64,000 nt of DNA, from contig DATGQD010000005.1 of assembly GCA_035304385.1 (NCBI GenBank), positions 24,026 through 88,025 on the forward strand, in the 5' to 3' direction. A program made the position numbers and the translations under genes. The DNA is from ZC4RG29 sp035304385 (GTDB lineage Bacteria; Bacteroidota; Bacteroidia; Cytophagales; Cyclobacteriaceae). The notes below the pieces were generated by a model. The model was not told the origin of the DNA. It did not search any database and saw only the letters and a program-made list of their open reading frames with translations. Positions 43,073 to 52,184 of this stretch are shown here, one piece after another; position 1 is the stretch's first letter, and each line of letters begins with the position of its first letter.

Positions 43073-45097
43073 TTAAGGTTTGGGAACAGTAAGCCAGAAC
43101 GTACTCCCCTTGCCCAAGGTACTTTCCACCCAGATCCTGCCGCCGTTCTTTTCAACAAACTCCTTGCACAGGATCAAGCCCAAACCGGTGCCTTTCTCGT
43201 TGGCGGTGCCGCGGGTGGTGTACGGCGACGTCTTGTCGAACAGCATGCGTTGAACTTCCTGGCTGATCCCGATGCCGTTGTCATGCACCGATACCAGCCA
43301 GTGATCGCCTTCGTCCCTGGCATCGATGATCACCGTGCCGCCGTCGTTGGTAAACTTAATGGCGTTGGTGATCAGGTTGCGGAAGACGAGATTGATCGTA
43401 TTCGAATCGGCGAAGGCGATCGTCTCATCACGGACATTATTGATCAATGATATTTGTTTTGCCTGCATGGCAGCAAGCAATTGTATGTTCTCGTCGATGA
43501 TCTTCGCGAGGTCGATGCGCGAGGCTTGCAGACTCAACTTGTCCATCTGCAGCAGCGTCCAGTCGAGCAAATTGTTCAATAGCGTCCGCGTATGATTGAA
43601 GCGGATGCGGAGTTCCTTGGTGTGTTCGTCGAACTCTGGCTGGCTGAGGCCACCTCTTGACATCACGTCGAGTATACCGGAAAGTGCGTTGATGGGCGAC
43701 CTGAGGTCATGGGAAATAATCGAGAAGAACTTGTCCTTCACCTGGTTGAGCCGCTCCAGTTCTTCACTCCGCGTTTCCATCTCTTTCTGGTGTTTGACCA
43801 GCAGCTTGTTGATTTCCTTGCGTCGTTGTCCGCTGCGGTATACCGTGATCAGGAGTAACACGCACAGTCCGAACACGACGGCGAGAATATTGCGGATGAA
43901 CTCCTCGCGCTTGAGGGCATCTTTTTGTTGGGCGTCGATCTGGCTCAGTGCGGCGATCTCCATATCGCGGGCTTCCGTTTCGTAGCGGATCTGATCGCGG
44001 TAAAGTTTGTGCAACACCTCCTGACTAAAGAGGCTGTCTTCGAGCGTTTTGTAACGCTTAAAATAGTCCAGTGCCTTCCTGAAGTTGCCGCGTTTTTCCC
44101 AGATAGCGTGCAGATAACGGTTACATTCAATTTCGAGCACCCGCGCGTTGAGTTGCCGGGCGATGGCAAGGCTCGCTTCAATGTACCGTTCAGCATCGTC
44201 GTACATGTCCTGTTCCAGGAAGACGATGCCACGACCCAGGCTCACTTCAGCTTTTCCGTACTGGTTGTTGGTCTTATCGTAAAGCCGTTGCGTTGAGTCG
44301 TAATAAGCGAAGGCCTTGTCGTAGTCCTTCTTATACAGGTAGCTGTTAGCGATCTTGGAGAGCGTTCTCGGCTTGAGTTCTCCGAGGTTTTGCTCGTTGA
44401 TCAGGCTCAATGCCTTGTTCAGGGCGGTGAGTGCTGAGTCGTATTTGCCTTTCCTGATAAGAACATCCCCGAATTCGTCGTAGTAGTAGGGTAGCCCGGG
44501 TTCATCGCCGATCTGGTTGCTCATCTTGAGCGACAAGGCAAAGTGGTTCAGGGCACGGTGGAATTCCTGGAGTTCCTTAAATACCCGTCCGACGTTATGG
44601 AGCGCGATCGCCATATTGAGCGAGTCGTTTCGCGTTCTGGCAAGGAGGTACGATTGCGTAAAGTAAAAGTAGGCGTCGTCGTATTCTCCGATGTCATAGT
44701 AGTCGTTGCCCAGATACTTATATGACTCTGTTATGCTGGCGCTGTCGCCTGATGCGGTGGCGTTTTGCAGGGCCATGTTATCGTACCGAAGCGCGGTGCT
44801 GTAATCGCCGTTAAGGGTGTAGACGTAGGCCAGGTTGCGATAGCTTTCGGCTTTTGCCCACGGGTTGCCCATGCGCTCCGCCAGCGTCGCCGCTTTCTGG
44901 GCATGCGTTAGCGATCGTTCGTAGTCGAGGAACTGGTAAAGTCCGGAAAGCTTTATTTGCACCCGGAGCCGCACGGAGTCAGGCAGGTCAGTAGCCAGAA
45001 GTTGTTCGAGGCTATCGCTTTCTGACGTCTGCGCGCCGACGGTCGTGATGACCAAAAGAGAGAGTGTTGTTGCTATGATCGTTCGTGAGATCACCAT
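43073..45097 (-). CDS. TPR-containing sensor histidine kinase inside the nuo operon
   Basis: 674 residues from the ATG at 45097, which overlaps the nuoH stop by seven bases; the frame extends upstream to 45310 only as a shadow of nuoH. A signal peptide or N-terminal membrane helix (MVISRTIIATTLSLLVITTV) is followed by about seven TPR repeats (50-340), a coiled coil, a membrane helix (about 402-420) and a second coiled coil. HisKA has H463 in FFSIISHDLRSPINA. HATPase motifs follow: NLITNAIKFTNDGG, VHDNGIGIS and GTGLGLILCKEFV. No receiver domain and no response regulator gene is adjacent. TPRs in the periplasm probably sense a protein or peptide. Confidence 0.92.
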   Translation of the reverse strand: MVISRTIIATTLSLLVITTVGAQTSESDSLEQLLATDLPDSVRLRVQIKLSGLYQFLDYERSLTHAQKAATLAERMGNPWAKAESYRNLAYVYTLNGDYSTALRYDNMALQNATASGDSASITESYKYLGNDYYDIGEYDDAYFYFTQSYLLARTRNDSLNMAIALHNVGRVFKELQEFHRALNHFALSLKMSNQIGDEPGLPYYYDEFGDVLIRKGKYDSALTALNKALSLINEQNLGELKPRTLSKIANSYLYKKDYDKAFAYYDSTQRLYDKTNNQYGKAEVSLGRGIVFLEQDMYDDAERYIEASLAIARQLNARVLEIECNRYLHAIWEKRGNFRKALDYFKRYKTLEDSLFSQEVLHKLYRDQIRYETEARDMEIAALSQIDAQQKDALKREEFIRNILAVVFGLCVLLLITVYRSGQRRKEINKLLVKHQKEMETRSEELERLNQVKDKFFSIISHDLRSPINALSGILDVMSRGGLSQPEFDEHTKELRIRFNHTRTLLNNLLDWTLLQMDKLSLQASRIDLAKIIDENIQLLAAMQAKQISLINNVRDETIAFADSNTINLVFRNLITNAIKFTNDGGTVIIDARDEGDHWLVSVHDNGIGISQEVQRMLFDKTSPYTTRGTANEKGTGLGLILCKEFVEKNGGRIWVESTLGKGSTFWLTVPKP

Positions 45098-46173
45098 AAA
45101 AGTATTTTCCAAAGCCCGCACAGTACGACGAGGATAAGCGCAGCGGGAGTAAGAAACTTCCAGCTCAGATTCATGAGCTGATCCACGCGCAACCGGGGGT
45201 ACGTCCACCGTATCCACATCTGTACTAATACGAAAAAGAGAGACTTGGTCACCAGCCAAAAAATACCCCATAGGGTAGCGGAGAAAGTTCCGGTCACCCC
45301 GCTTGTCCACGTCCCCAGTTTGACAGCGCCCAGGTCAGGAAACGGCGAGTTCCAGCTTCCAAAAAACAGCACAACGCCGAGCATACTTACCAGCAGCATC
45401 ATGGCATATTCTCCCAACATGATCACAGCCCACCGGAATCCGCTGTACTCGGTTTGAAATCCCGCGACGAGTTCAGATTCGGCCTCGGGCAGATCAAAAG
45501 GCGCCCGGTTGCATTCGGCAAGCGTAGCGATGAAAAAGATGAGCCACGCCGCCATCAGCAGCGGCAGCCGGAAAATGTTCCACGCGAGAAAGCCGCCGGT
45601 CTCGACTACGTCGACGCCTGTTGCGGCAATGCCAAACAGGTATGCCGGCTCCGTCGCAAAACGGCCCTGCTGGATCGAGATCTCCTGGAGATCGAGCGTC
45701 TGACAAACCATACAGACGCACAGGACCGAGAGGCCCAGTGGCACTTCGTATGAAACGATCTGGGCGGCCGACCGGAAGGTGCCCAGCATACTGTATTTAT
45801 TATGCGACGACCAGCCGGCTATAATAATACCGATTACGTCGAGGGAAATGATGGCGAGCAAAAAGAACAGACCGGAAGCGACCGAAGCGCCGGCCCACGT
45901 CGGACTCAGGGGGAGGAATGCAAAGCCGGCAAATACTGACGTAAAAATTATCAGTGGCGCTATCCGGAAGAGCAGGGGGTCTGCCTTAGCCGGCACAATG
46001 TCCTCCTTAATAAGAAGCTTGACCAGGTCGGCGACCGACTGCGCAAAACCGTAGCGGCCGGTTTCCATGGGTCCGAGGCGATCCTGGATGAAAGCGGATA
46101 CCTTCCTTTCGCCATAGATTGCCGCCATGGCGTAGATTACCAGAAAAGGAAGGTAGAACAGTATCGTGGTCAA
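45091..46173 (-). CDS. nuoH: NADH-quinone oxidoreductase subunit H
   Basis: 360 residues with eight membrane helices. YGERKVSAFIQDRLGPMETG is the conserved first loop, and AEAECNRAPFDLPEAESELV-like sequence (here TLAECNRAPFDLPEAESELV) is the quinone-site signature. The start is a TTG at 46173; no ATG is in frame upstream before a stop, so either TTG is used or the first few residues are missing. It forms the heel of complex I. It leads this nuo block; nuoA-G are not in the window. It overlaps the histidine kinase by 7 bp. Confidence 0.93.
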   Translation of the reverse strand: MTTILFYLPFLVIYAMAAIYGERKVSAFIQDRLGPMETGRYGFAQSVADLVKLLIKEDIVPAKADPLLFRIAPLIIFTSVFAGFAFLPLSPTWAGASVASGLFFLLAIISLDVIGIIIAGWSSHNKYSMLGTFRSAAQIVSYEVPLGLSVLCVCMVCQTLDLQEISIQQGRFATEPAYLFGIAATGVDVVETGGFLAWNIFRLPLLMAAWLIFFIATLAECNRAPFDLPEAESELVAGFQTEYSGFRWAVIMLGEYAMMLLVSMLGVVLFFGSWNSPFPDLGAVKLGTWTSGVTGTFSATLWGIFWLVTKSLFFVLVQMWIRWTYPRLRVDQLMNLSWKFLTPAALILVVLCGLWKILLW

Positions 46174-46280
46174 GTTCGGAGGCTTTAAAAACCCCTAATT
46201 TGATAAAATTATGCATGTGTTTTGCTGGAATTTCACGCAAAACAATACATCCCACTGAGTTGAAAGGGTTTATGGCGCTC

Positions 46281-47042
46281 TCAGGCGTTGCGGGTATACA
46301 ACGGCTCCAGTATGTTTCGCGACGTTGCGGCCAGTCGCACCGCGTGCACTTCCCGGTGTTCGCAATACGAACAATGGTAGTGCTGGTGCAGCAACCCGCG
46401 CTCCGTAGCGGTGGGCATCACCTGAATCGCTTCCTCCTCGATCTTCATCGTATAGTATCCGCATTCAGGGCAGGCTTCCGCATGCTGGTAGTTGTAATAT
46501 TTTTCTATCCGTGTTTCGCCGGTCACGTCGTCAATCCATACGTCGTAGTCAATGGAATGTATGGCTTCATCTTCGATCTGCCCGGGATCGAGATGCGCGT
46601 CTTCCTCCGCCTCGCTGAGCCGCCGCATCGGATTTCCTGATGGCGATATCCGGGGCGTGTCACGAAGGCGCTTCAGCCGCTTCTCCACATTGCCGGGATA
46701 ATACACCCGGATCATTCCGAAGAAAACAAAATAGGCAATAATGCTAAGGCTTACGGTGGCGAAGATCCTTACGTAGAACCACAGCATGGAATCGCGACCT
46801 ATTGTGATGGTGCCAATGGAATTGACAAACAGGCCCGAGGCAACGATGAGCATGACAATCGCCGACCAGAAATATCGGATCTCATGCAAGTTGATGTAAT
46901 CGTACTTGTCCTTTAAATCTTTGATCCGCGAGACCTTGATCTCATAGTACACAATCAGCGCAATGCTCGTGGCCAGGGCGACATACGAACAGGAACGCAT
47001 GACTGCATCCCATAGGTCGAAAAAAATAATGGACCTTTCCAT
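46281..47042 (-). CDS. Membrane protein with C-terminal zinc-ribbon-like domain
   Basis: 253 residues. Three membrane helices occupy about 14-34, 58-78 and 90-112. A charged cytoplasmic linker follows (RDTPRISPSGNPMRRLSEAEEDAHL). The C-terminus has two Cys pairs, ACPECGYYT and HCSYCEHRE, which form a likely zinc ribbon. The function is not recognised. It lies 107 bp upstream of nuoH in the same direction and is divergent from fabI, so it may be the first gene of the complex I transcript. Confidence 0.8.
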   Translation of the reverse strand: MERSIIFFDLWDAVMRSCSYVALATSIALIVYYEIKVSRIKDLKDKYDYINLHEIRYFWSAIVMLIVASGLFVNSIGTITIGRDSMLWFYVRIFATVSLSIIAYFVFFGMIRVYYPGNVEKRLKRLRDTPRISPSGNPMRRLSEAEEDAHLDPGQIEDEAIHSIDYDVWIDDVTGETRIEKYYNYQHAEACPECGYYTMKIEEEAIQVMPTATERGLLHQHYHCSYCEHREVHAVRLAATSRNILEPLYTRNA

Positions 47043-47170
47043 AGCAGCTTAACCCGGTTTTGGTTTAATAAATATATTAATTTTATTGCACGAAATCGAT
47101 TGAAATCGGCACCTGTTGCGTCTTTTCGTTACGATTGTAATATTTCACCCATAAAGCATTTAATCATCCT

Positions 47171-47983
47171 ATGGCTCATAACCTGCTGAAGGGCAAGAAA
47201 GGAATCATCTTCGGAGCGCTCGATGAAAATTCTATTGCCTGGAAAACCGCCCTCAAGGTAAAGGAGGAGGGGGGCACGTTCGTCCTCACCAACGCACCCA
47301 TCGCATTGCGCATGGGCAAGATCAACGAACTGGCCCGTCAGTGTGAAACAGAGGTGGTGCCGGCCGATGCTACCGTGGAGGAAGACCTCCAGACCCTGTT
47401 CACCCGGTCCATGGAAATCCTGGGGGGCAAGATCGACTTCGTACTGCACTCCATCGGCATGAGCCCCAACGTACGGAAGGGCAAAGACTACGGCGACCTC
47501 AACTACGACTGGTTCCTGAAGACACTAGACATCTCCGGGGTGTCGTTTCACAAAGTCCTGCAGGCGGCAGAGAAAACTGACGCCATGAATGAATGGGGTT
47601 CCATCGTCGCACTATCGTACATCGCCGCGCAACGAACCTTTCCTGATTACTCTGACATGGCACAGGCCAAAGCCGTTCTGGAGTCGATTGCACGCAGCTA
47701 CGGCTACCGCTTCGGCAAGAGCCGCAAGGTCAGGGTCAATACAATTTCTCAGTCGCCGACAAAGACCACGGCAGGGACAGGCATTAGCGGCTTCGATGTG
47801 TTCTTCGATTACGCCGACAAGATGTCGCCGCTTGGTAATGCCAGCGCGGACGACTGCGCCAACTATATCGTCGTCATGTTCTCCGATCTCACCCGCATGG
47901 TAACAATGCAAAACCTCATGCACGACGGCGGGTTCTCTACTACCGGTATCAGCGAAGCCATTATGGAAAAGCTGTCGGGATAA
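47171..47983 (+). CDS. fabI: Enoyl-ACP reductase (NADH), FabI type
   Basis: 270 residues. It performs the last reduction of each fatty acid elongation cycle. GIIFGALDENSIAW is the cofactor-binding loop characteristic of FabI. The catalytic residues are Y150 (LSYIAAQ), Y160 and K167 in the Y-x6-K motif YSDMAQAK. HSIGMSPN and SQSPTKTTAGTGI are other family blocks. It is divergent from the zinc-ribbon membrane protein and is followed by ispE after 32 bp, so the two are probably one transcript. Confidence 0.96.
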   Translation: MAHNLLKGKKGIIFGALDENSIAWKTALKVKEEGGTFVLTNAPIALRMGKINELARQCETEVVPADATVEEDLQTLFTRSMEILGGKIDFVLHSIGMSPNVRKGKDYGDLNYDWFLKTLDISGVSFHKVLQAAEKTDAMNEWGSIVALSYIAAQRTFPDYSDMAQAKAVLESIARSYGYRFGKSRKVRVNTISQSPTKTTAGTGISGFDVFFDYADKMSPLGNASADDCANYIVVMFSDLTRMVTMQNLMHDGGFSTTGISEAIMEKLSG

Positions 47984-48015
47984 TCCGGCTGGGTTGACCG
48001 TCAAGCGCACGCGAT

Positions 48016-48840
48016 ATGATCGCCTTTCCGCCCTGTAAGATCAACCTGGGGTTGAACGTCATCCGGAAACGCGACGATGGCTATCACGACATCGAGACGG
48101 TGTTCTGCCCCGTACACTGGACGGACGCCCTCGAGATCGTCCGCAGTGATTCGTTCCGGTTCACCCTCAGCGGGCTGGCCGTCGCCGGTACATCGGCAGA
48201 CAATCTTTGCGTTAAAGCATACAAGCTCCTGAAGGACAAACACGGCATCGGACCAGTCGCCATGCACCTTCACAAAGTGATTCCTATGGGCGCCGGGCTC
48301 GGCGGAGGATCTTCTGATGCCGCTCATACACTCAAATTACTCGACACTGTATTTGACCTGAAGCTTGGCGCACACAAGCTGCTGCACTATGCGGCGCTGC
48401 TGGGCAGCGACTGCCCTTTCTTCATATACGATAAGCCCGCCATCGGTAAGGGGAGGGGCGAGCGCCTCACCGACGTCGACCTGCCGCTCGCCAATAAGTT
48501 TATTATCGTGGTCGTACCAGATGTTCATGTCTCCACGGCGACGGCCTATGCAGGTGTGACGCCTTCGGTGCCCGAACAGCCGTGCAGCAAGATCGTTTCA
48601 GAAACGGAGTTCAGTAAATGGAAAGACTCCCTGGTTAACGATTTTGAAAAGTCGGTCATGCAGTCGTTCCCCATCATAGCACACATCAAGGAGGTGTTGT
48701 ACGATAGGGGCGCCGCATATGCATCCATGAGCGGATCGGGATCTGCTGTGTACGGAATTTTCGAGACGCCGGTCGACCTACCCACGTCGTTATCACACTA
48801 CCCGCACTGGAGCGGCTTTTTATCGTTGGGAAGGAAGTGA
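48016..48840 (+). CDS. ispE: 4-diphosphocytidyl-2-C-methyl-D-erythritol kinase
   Basis: 274 residues. A GHMP kinase of the MEP isoprenoid pathway. The ATP-binding motif is PMGAGLGGGSSDAA; the start KINLGLNVIRKRDDGYHDIE is the IspE signature, and SGSGSAVYGIF closes the substrate pocket. It runs 32 bp behind fabI. Its last 21 bases overlap the end of the convergent EamA gene. Confidence 0.96.
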   Translation: MIAFPPCKINLGLNVIRKRDDGYHDIETVFCPVHWTDALEIVRSDSFRFTLSGLAVAGTSADNLCVKAYKLLKDKHGIGPVAMHLHKVIPMGAGLGGGSSDAAHTLKLLDTVFDLKLGAHKLLHYAALLGSDCPFFIYDKPAIGKGRGERLTDVDLPLANKFIIVVVPDVHVSTATAYAGVTPSVPEQPCSKIVSETEFSKWKDSLVNDFEKSVMQSFPIIAHIKEVLYDRGAAYASMSGSGSAVYGIFETPVDLPTSLSHYPHWSGFLSLGRK

Positions 48841-49722
48841 CCCGCCATATCGTTTCCTGAGGTAAGGGTAAGCGATAACGGAACTGATAATGATGAATGC
48901 GCCAACGTAAAAGCGCGCATCCATGCGCTCACTTTCTCCGAATACGATAAGCGCCATCAATATCCCATACACGGGCTCCAGGTTGATGGTAAGCTGGATA
49001 AAAAACACCGGTATCTTCCTCATGAGCCGCAACATCACAATGAAAGCGTACACGGTACATACGCCGGATAGAATGAGCAGATACATCCAGTCGGTAGCTG
49101 TAGGCACAAGTTTCAGCGTTCCATCCGCAACCCAATTCATCTTGTAGAAGGGAAGAAACACCGCAATGGAAAAAGCCGCACCGGCCATTTCGTATAGGGT
49201 GATGGGACCCACGGGAATCCGTTCGGTGTAACGGGCATTGATTACGGCAAACACGGCGGCGAGAAACCCGGAGAGGATGGCGACGAGAAAGCCCGCACGG
49301 TGGCCGTCTTCAAAGGAGAAGATGATCACAATGCCGGCGATTACGAGCAAACCGAGGAAGATTTCGAATCCTTTGATGCTTCTTCCCCGCGACAACGGTT
49401 CGATGATGGCTGTCCAGAGTGACGCAGTGGCAAAGCCGGCCAGGCTGATCGACACGTTGGCCATGCGCGCCGAACCAAAGAATGCGATCCAATGTGCGGC
49501 AATGATGGCGCCGGTGAGGAACAGGCCGGGGATGTCCTTGCTGTCTACCCGAAAGTCCGACTTTCGAAAGAACATGACGGCGGCAAGGCCTATCGTAGCC
49601 AGTGTGGTCCGGAAAAGGATCATTTCAACGGGCGGCAGGGTAATCAGCTTGCCGAGGATAGCCGTAAACCCCCACAGGAACACGACGAAGTGAAGTTTGA
49701 AATAGTCGCCGGCGGTAATCAT
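48820..49722 (-). CDS. EamA/DMT superfamily transporter
   Basis: 300 residues with ten membrane helices arranged as two EamA halves. The first half has VFLWGFTAILGKLITLPPVEM and the second INARYTERIPVGPITLYEM, ending with the LEPVYGILMALIVFGE segment typical of the family. The substrate (amino acid, nucleotide or drug) cannot be read. Its start overlaps the LptF/G stop by one base and its end overlaps ispE, so the locus is very tight. Confidence 0.92.
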   Translation of the reverse strand: MITAGDYFKLHFVVFLWGFTAILGKLITLPPVEMILFRTTLATIGLAAVMFFRKSDFRVDSKDIPGLFLTGAIIAAHWIAFFGSARMANVSISLAGFATASLWTAIIEPLSRGRSIKGFEIFLGLLVIAGIVIIFSFEDGHRAGFLVAILSGFLAAVFAVINARYTERIPVGPITLYEMAGAAFSIAVFLPFYKMNWVADGTLKLVPTATDWMYLLILSGVCTVYAFIVMLRLMRKIPVFFIQLTINLEPVYGILMALIVFGESERMDARFYVGAFIIISSVIAYPYLRKRYGGSLPSQR

Positions 49723-50861
49723 CAGCGGGGTACGTACTTGTACATGCCCAGCGCGATGATCGCAAAGATGATGTTAGGAATCCACACTGAGATCTGGGGT
49801 GGCATGGAACCCGTCTCGGCAAAGGTGCGGAATAACATGAAGAAGATGATAAAGATAAAGGATAGCAGGAAGCCCAGTGCGATCTGAAGCCCGGTGCCGC
49901 CGCGACTCTTTCGCGACGAGACGATCACTCCCATGAACACCAGGATGAATATCGTAAACGTATGGGCGTATCGCGTATACTTCTCCACTTCGTACACTTC
50001 CACCCCTGCAGAGCCCCGTGCCCGCAGGGTCCGGATGTAGTCGTCCAGTTCGTTGAGTGTCATGCCGTCATACTTCCTGTAGTCACTCTCGAACTCCTGC
50101 GGGTGGATGATGAGCGCGGTGTCGAGTGTCTTTCCGCTTTCCATCGGCAGACGCCGGCTTACGGTTGTGGCGGGCACCACACCTTCGGTATCGCCCGGCT
50201 TTCGTTGTGACGCTTCAAACACAGAGTCCACGCGTTTCAGCTTCCATTCATGGAGGGTCCATTTTTGTTTGAGAGAATCCCAGGTGATGCGGTTGGCGGT
50301 GAGCTTCTCCGCAAGGCGATTGTTTTCGAAACGTTCGAGTGTGAAGTGATAGCCGGTGCGCGTGTTGTTCTGATAGCTTTGCATGTACATGTACGTTTCC
50401 GGCTCAACCTGGAGATGTATGTTGCGTTGATTGAAATAGAATTTGTTCTGCAGGTATTGCAACTCGAAAGCGAGTCGTGTCTTATTCGAGTTGGGGATAA
50501 CCCAACCGTTCAAAGCAAAGCTGACAATGGCTACCAACGTAGCGCCGATAAAGTAGGGCACGAGTGTCCGCTTGAAACTGATGCCGGCACTGAGCATGGC
50601 GATGATCTCTGAGTGTGCGGCCATGCGCGAGCAGGTGTACACTGTCGCGATAAAGATGGTGATGGGTGTGATAAGGCTTCCGATCCAGGGGATGAAGTCC
50701 TTGTAATATCCCAGGATTTCCAATGCAGACAGGTTTGCCCGCGCGTACTTGTCCATCTTTTCCGTGAGGTCGATTACCGTCACGATAGCCAGCAGAATCA
50801 GGACCACGAACACGAACGTGCTGAGGAAACGCTTGAGAATATATTTGTCGAGTAACTTCAA
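49722..50861 (-). CDS. LptF/LptG family permease
   Basis: 379 residues. Three helices near the N-terminus and three at the C-terminus flank a large periplasmic beta-jellyroll, as in LptF/LptG. DKYILKRFLSTFVFVVLILLA is a characteristic start. These proteins partner with LptB to extract lipopolysaccharide from the inner membrane. In Bacteroidota single LptF/G genes are often separated, so which of the two it is cannot be decided. It lies between tgt (13 bp) and the EamA gene (overlap). Confidence 0.88.
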   Translation of the reverse strand: MKLLDKYILKRFLSTFVFVVLILLAIVTVIDLTEKMDKYARANLSALEILGYYKDFIPWIGSLITPITIFIATVYTCSRMAAHSEIIAMLSAGISFKRTLVPYFIGATLVAIVSFALNGWVIPNSNKTRLAFELQYLQNKFYFNQRNIHLQVEPETYMYMQSYQNNTRTGYHFTLERFENNRLAEKLTANRITWDSLKQKWTLHEWKLKRVDSVFEASQRKPGDTEGVVPATTVSRRLPMESGKTLDTALIIHPQEFESDYRKYDGMTLNELDDYIRTLRARGSAGVEVYEVEKYTRYAHTFTIFILVFMGVIVSSRKSRGGTGLQIALGFLLSFIFIIFFMLFRTFAETGSMPPQISVWIPNIIFAIIALGMYKYVPR

Positions 50862-50874
50862 TACGACACGCCTT

Positions 50875-51999
50875 TTAGAGCCGTTGCGAAAACTTCCCGA
50901 TTACCTGTGTCTTCCAGTTAGCAAATGTGCCTTCCAGGATGTGGCGCCGAGCTGTCTTTACCAACCAAAGGTAGAACGTAAGGTTGTGAATGCTTGCAAT
51001 TTGCGCGCCCAAAATTTCCTTGCTGATCACCAGGTGGCGTAGATAGGCTTTCGTATGACGCGCGCTAACGCCGCCAAGTGCCGGATCTATGGGAGAGAAG
51101 TCGTCTTTCCATTTTTCATTCCTGATGTTAATGATCCCTTCGGTGGTGAACAGCATGCCGTTGCGGGCGTTTCGCGTAGGCATCACGCAATCGAACATGT
51201 CGACACCCAGCGCGATTGACTCCAGGATGTTTTCGGGTGTACCTACGCCCATCAGGTAACGGGGTCGGTCGGTCGGGAGGATCCGACACACCAGGTCGGT
51301 CATGGCATACATTTCTTCTGCCGGTTCGCCTACCGATAGTCCGCCAATGGCGTTGCCCACCTGGTTCTGGGCGGCGACAAACTCGGCCGACTGTTTCCGG
51401 AGGTCGGAATAGGTGCTGCCCTGCACAATAGGAAACAATGCCTGATCAAAGCCATACAATGGCGACGTTGTGTTCATCCGCGTAATGCACCGGGTAAGCC
51501 ACCGGTGCGTTCGGTGCATGGAGTCGTTCGCGTAGTTGAAGTCGCACGGCCAGGGGGTACATTCGTCGAACGCCATAATGATGTCGGCGCCGATGGTACG
51601 CTGTATGTCGATAACATTCTCCGGCGTGAAGACGTGCCGGGAGCCGTCGATGTGGGAGGTGAAGACGACGCCTTCTTCGGTGATCTTGCGTGAGCTTCCG
51701 AGGGAGTACACCTGGTATCCGCCGCTGTCGGTCAGGATGGGGAGGCTCCAGTTGGAAAATTTGTGCAGGCCGCCGGCGGCGCCGAGAATGCCTGTGCCGG
51801 GACGGAGGTACAGGTGATACGTGTTGCCCAGGATGATTTCGGCGCCAATGGCATCGGTGAGCTCATGATGGTGCACGGCTTTTACCGCCCCCGCTGTTCC
51901 TACCGGCATGAAGATCGGGGTGTTAATGGCGCCGTGCGGAGTGTGGAGGACCCCCGCCCGGGCGCCGGAGGGGTCCGTACCAAGGAGTTCGAATCGCAT
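50875..51999 (-). CDS. tgt: Queuine tRNA-ribosyltransferase
   Basis: 374 residues. It exchanges guanine 34 of Asp, Asn, His and Tyr tRNAs for preQ1. LTDSGGYQVYSLG has the proton-acceptor Asp, and MFDCVMPTRNARNG has the nucleophile Asp. Substrate contact segments are FDECTPWP and IGGLSVGEP. The zinc ligands C-x-C-x2-C normally found after FSPID are absent; that place reads PALGGVSARHTKAYLRHL, and only the later His in SIHNL remains. It is the first gene of the tgt - LptF/G - EamA group. Confidence 0.94.
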   Translation of the reverse strand: MRFELLGTDPSGARAGVLHTPHGAINTPIFMPVGTAGAVKAVHHHELTDAIGAEIILGNTYHLYLRPGTGILGAAGGLHKFSNWSLPILTDSGGYQVYSLGSSRKITEEGVVFTSHIDGSRHVFTPENVIDIQRTIGADIIMAFDECTPWPCDFNYANDSMHRTHRWLTRCITRMNTTSPLYGFDQALFPIVQGSTYSDLRKQSAEFVAAQNQVGNAIGGLSVGEPAEEMYAMTDLVCRILPTDRPRYLMGVGTPENILESIALGVDMFDCVMPTRNARNGMLFTTEGIINIRNEKWKDDFSPIDPALGGVSARHTKAYLRHLVISKEILGAQIASIHNLTFYLWLVKTARRHILEGTFANWKTQVIGKFSQRL

Positions 52000-52024
52000 A
52001 AACGCCCCAAAAATACGCCTTTTT

Positions 52025-52184
52025 AAGTGTTGAAGTGTTGATGTTGCCTGGCTTCCGCGCGTGTGCCAGGAAAAGAACGAATACCAACGCTAACATTTTG
52101 AATACGCTACCGTGCCGCGGGCTTGTGGAAGGCCTTATTCAATTCTTCAACCCTTCAATAACTATTTCGCGTCATTCACTCATT
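52025..52184. repeat. Short-period repeat region with inverted arms (between tgt and LacI genes)
   Basis: AAGTGTTGAAGTGTTGATG at the left is a doubled octamer. At the right, CTTCAACCCTTCAATAA is its approximate reverse complement, followed by CATTCACTCATT, which matches the 27833 octamer repeat inverted. About 100 bp of unrelated sequence lies between. It extends over the stop codon of the LacI-type gene. No gene is seen inside. Confidence 0.55.
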
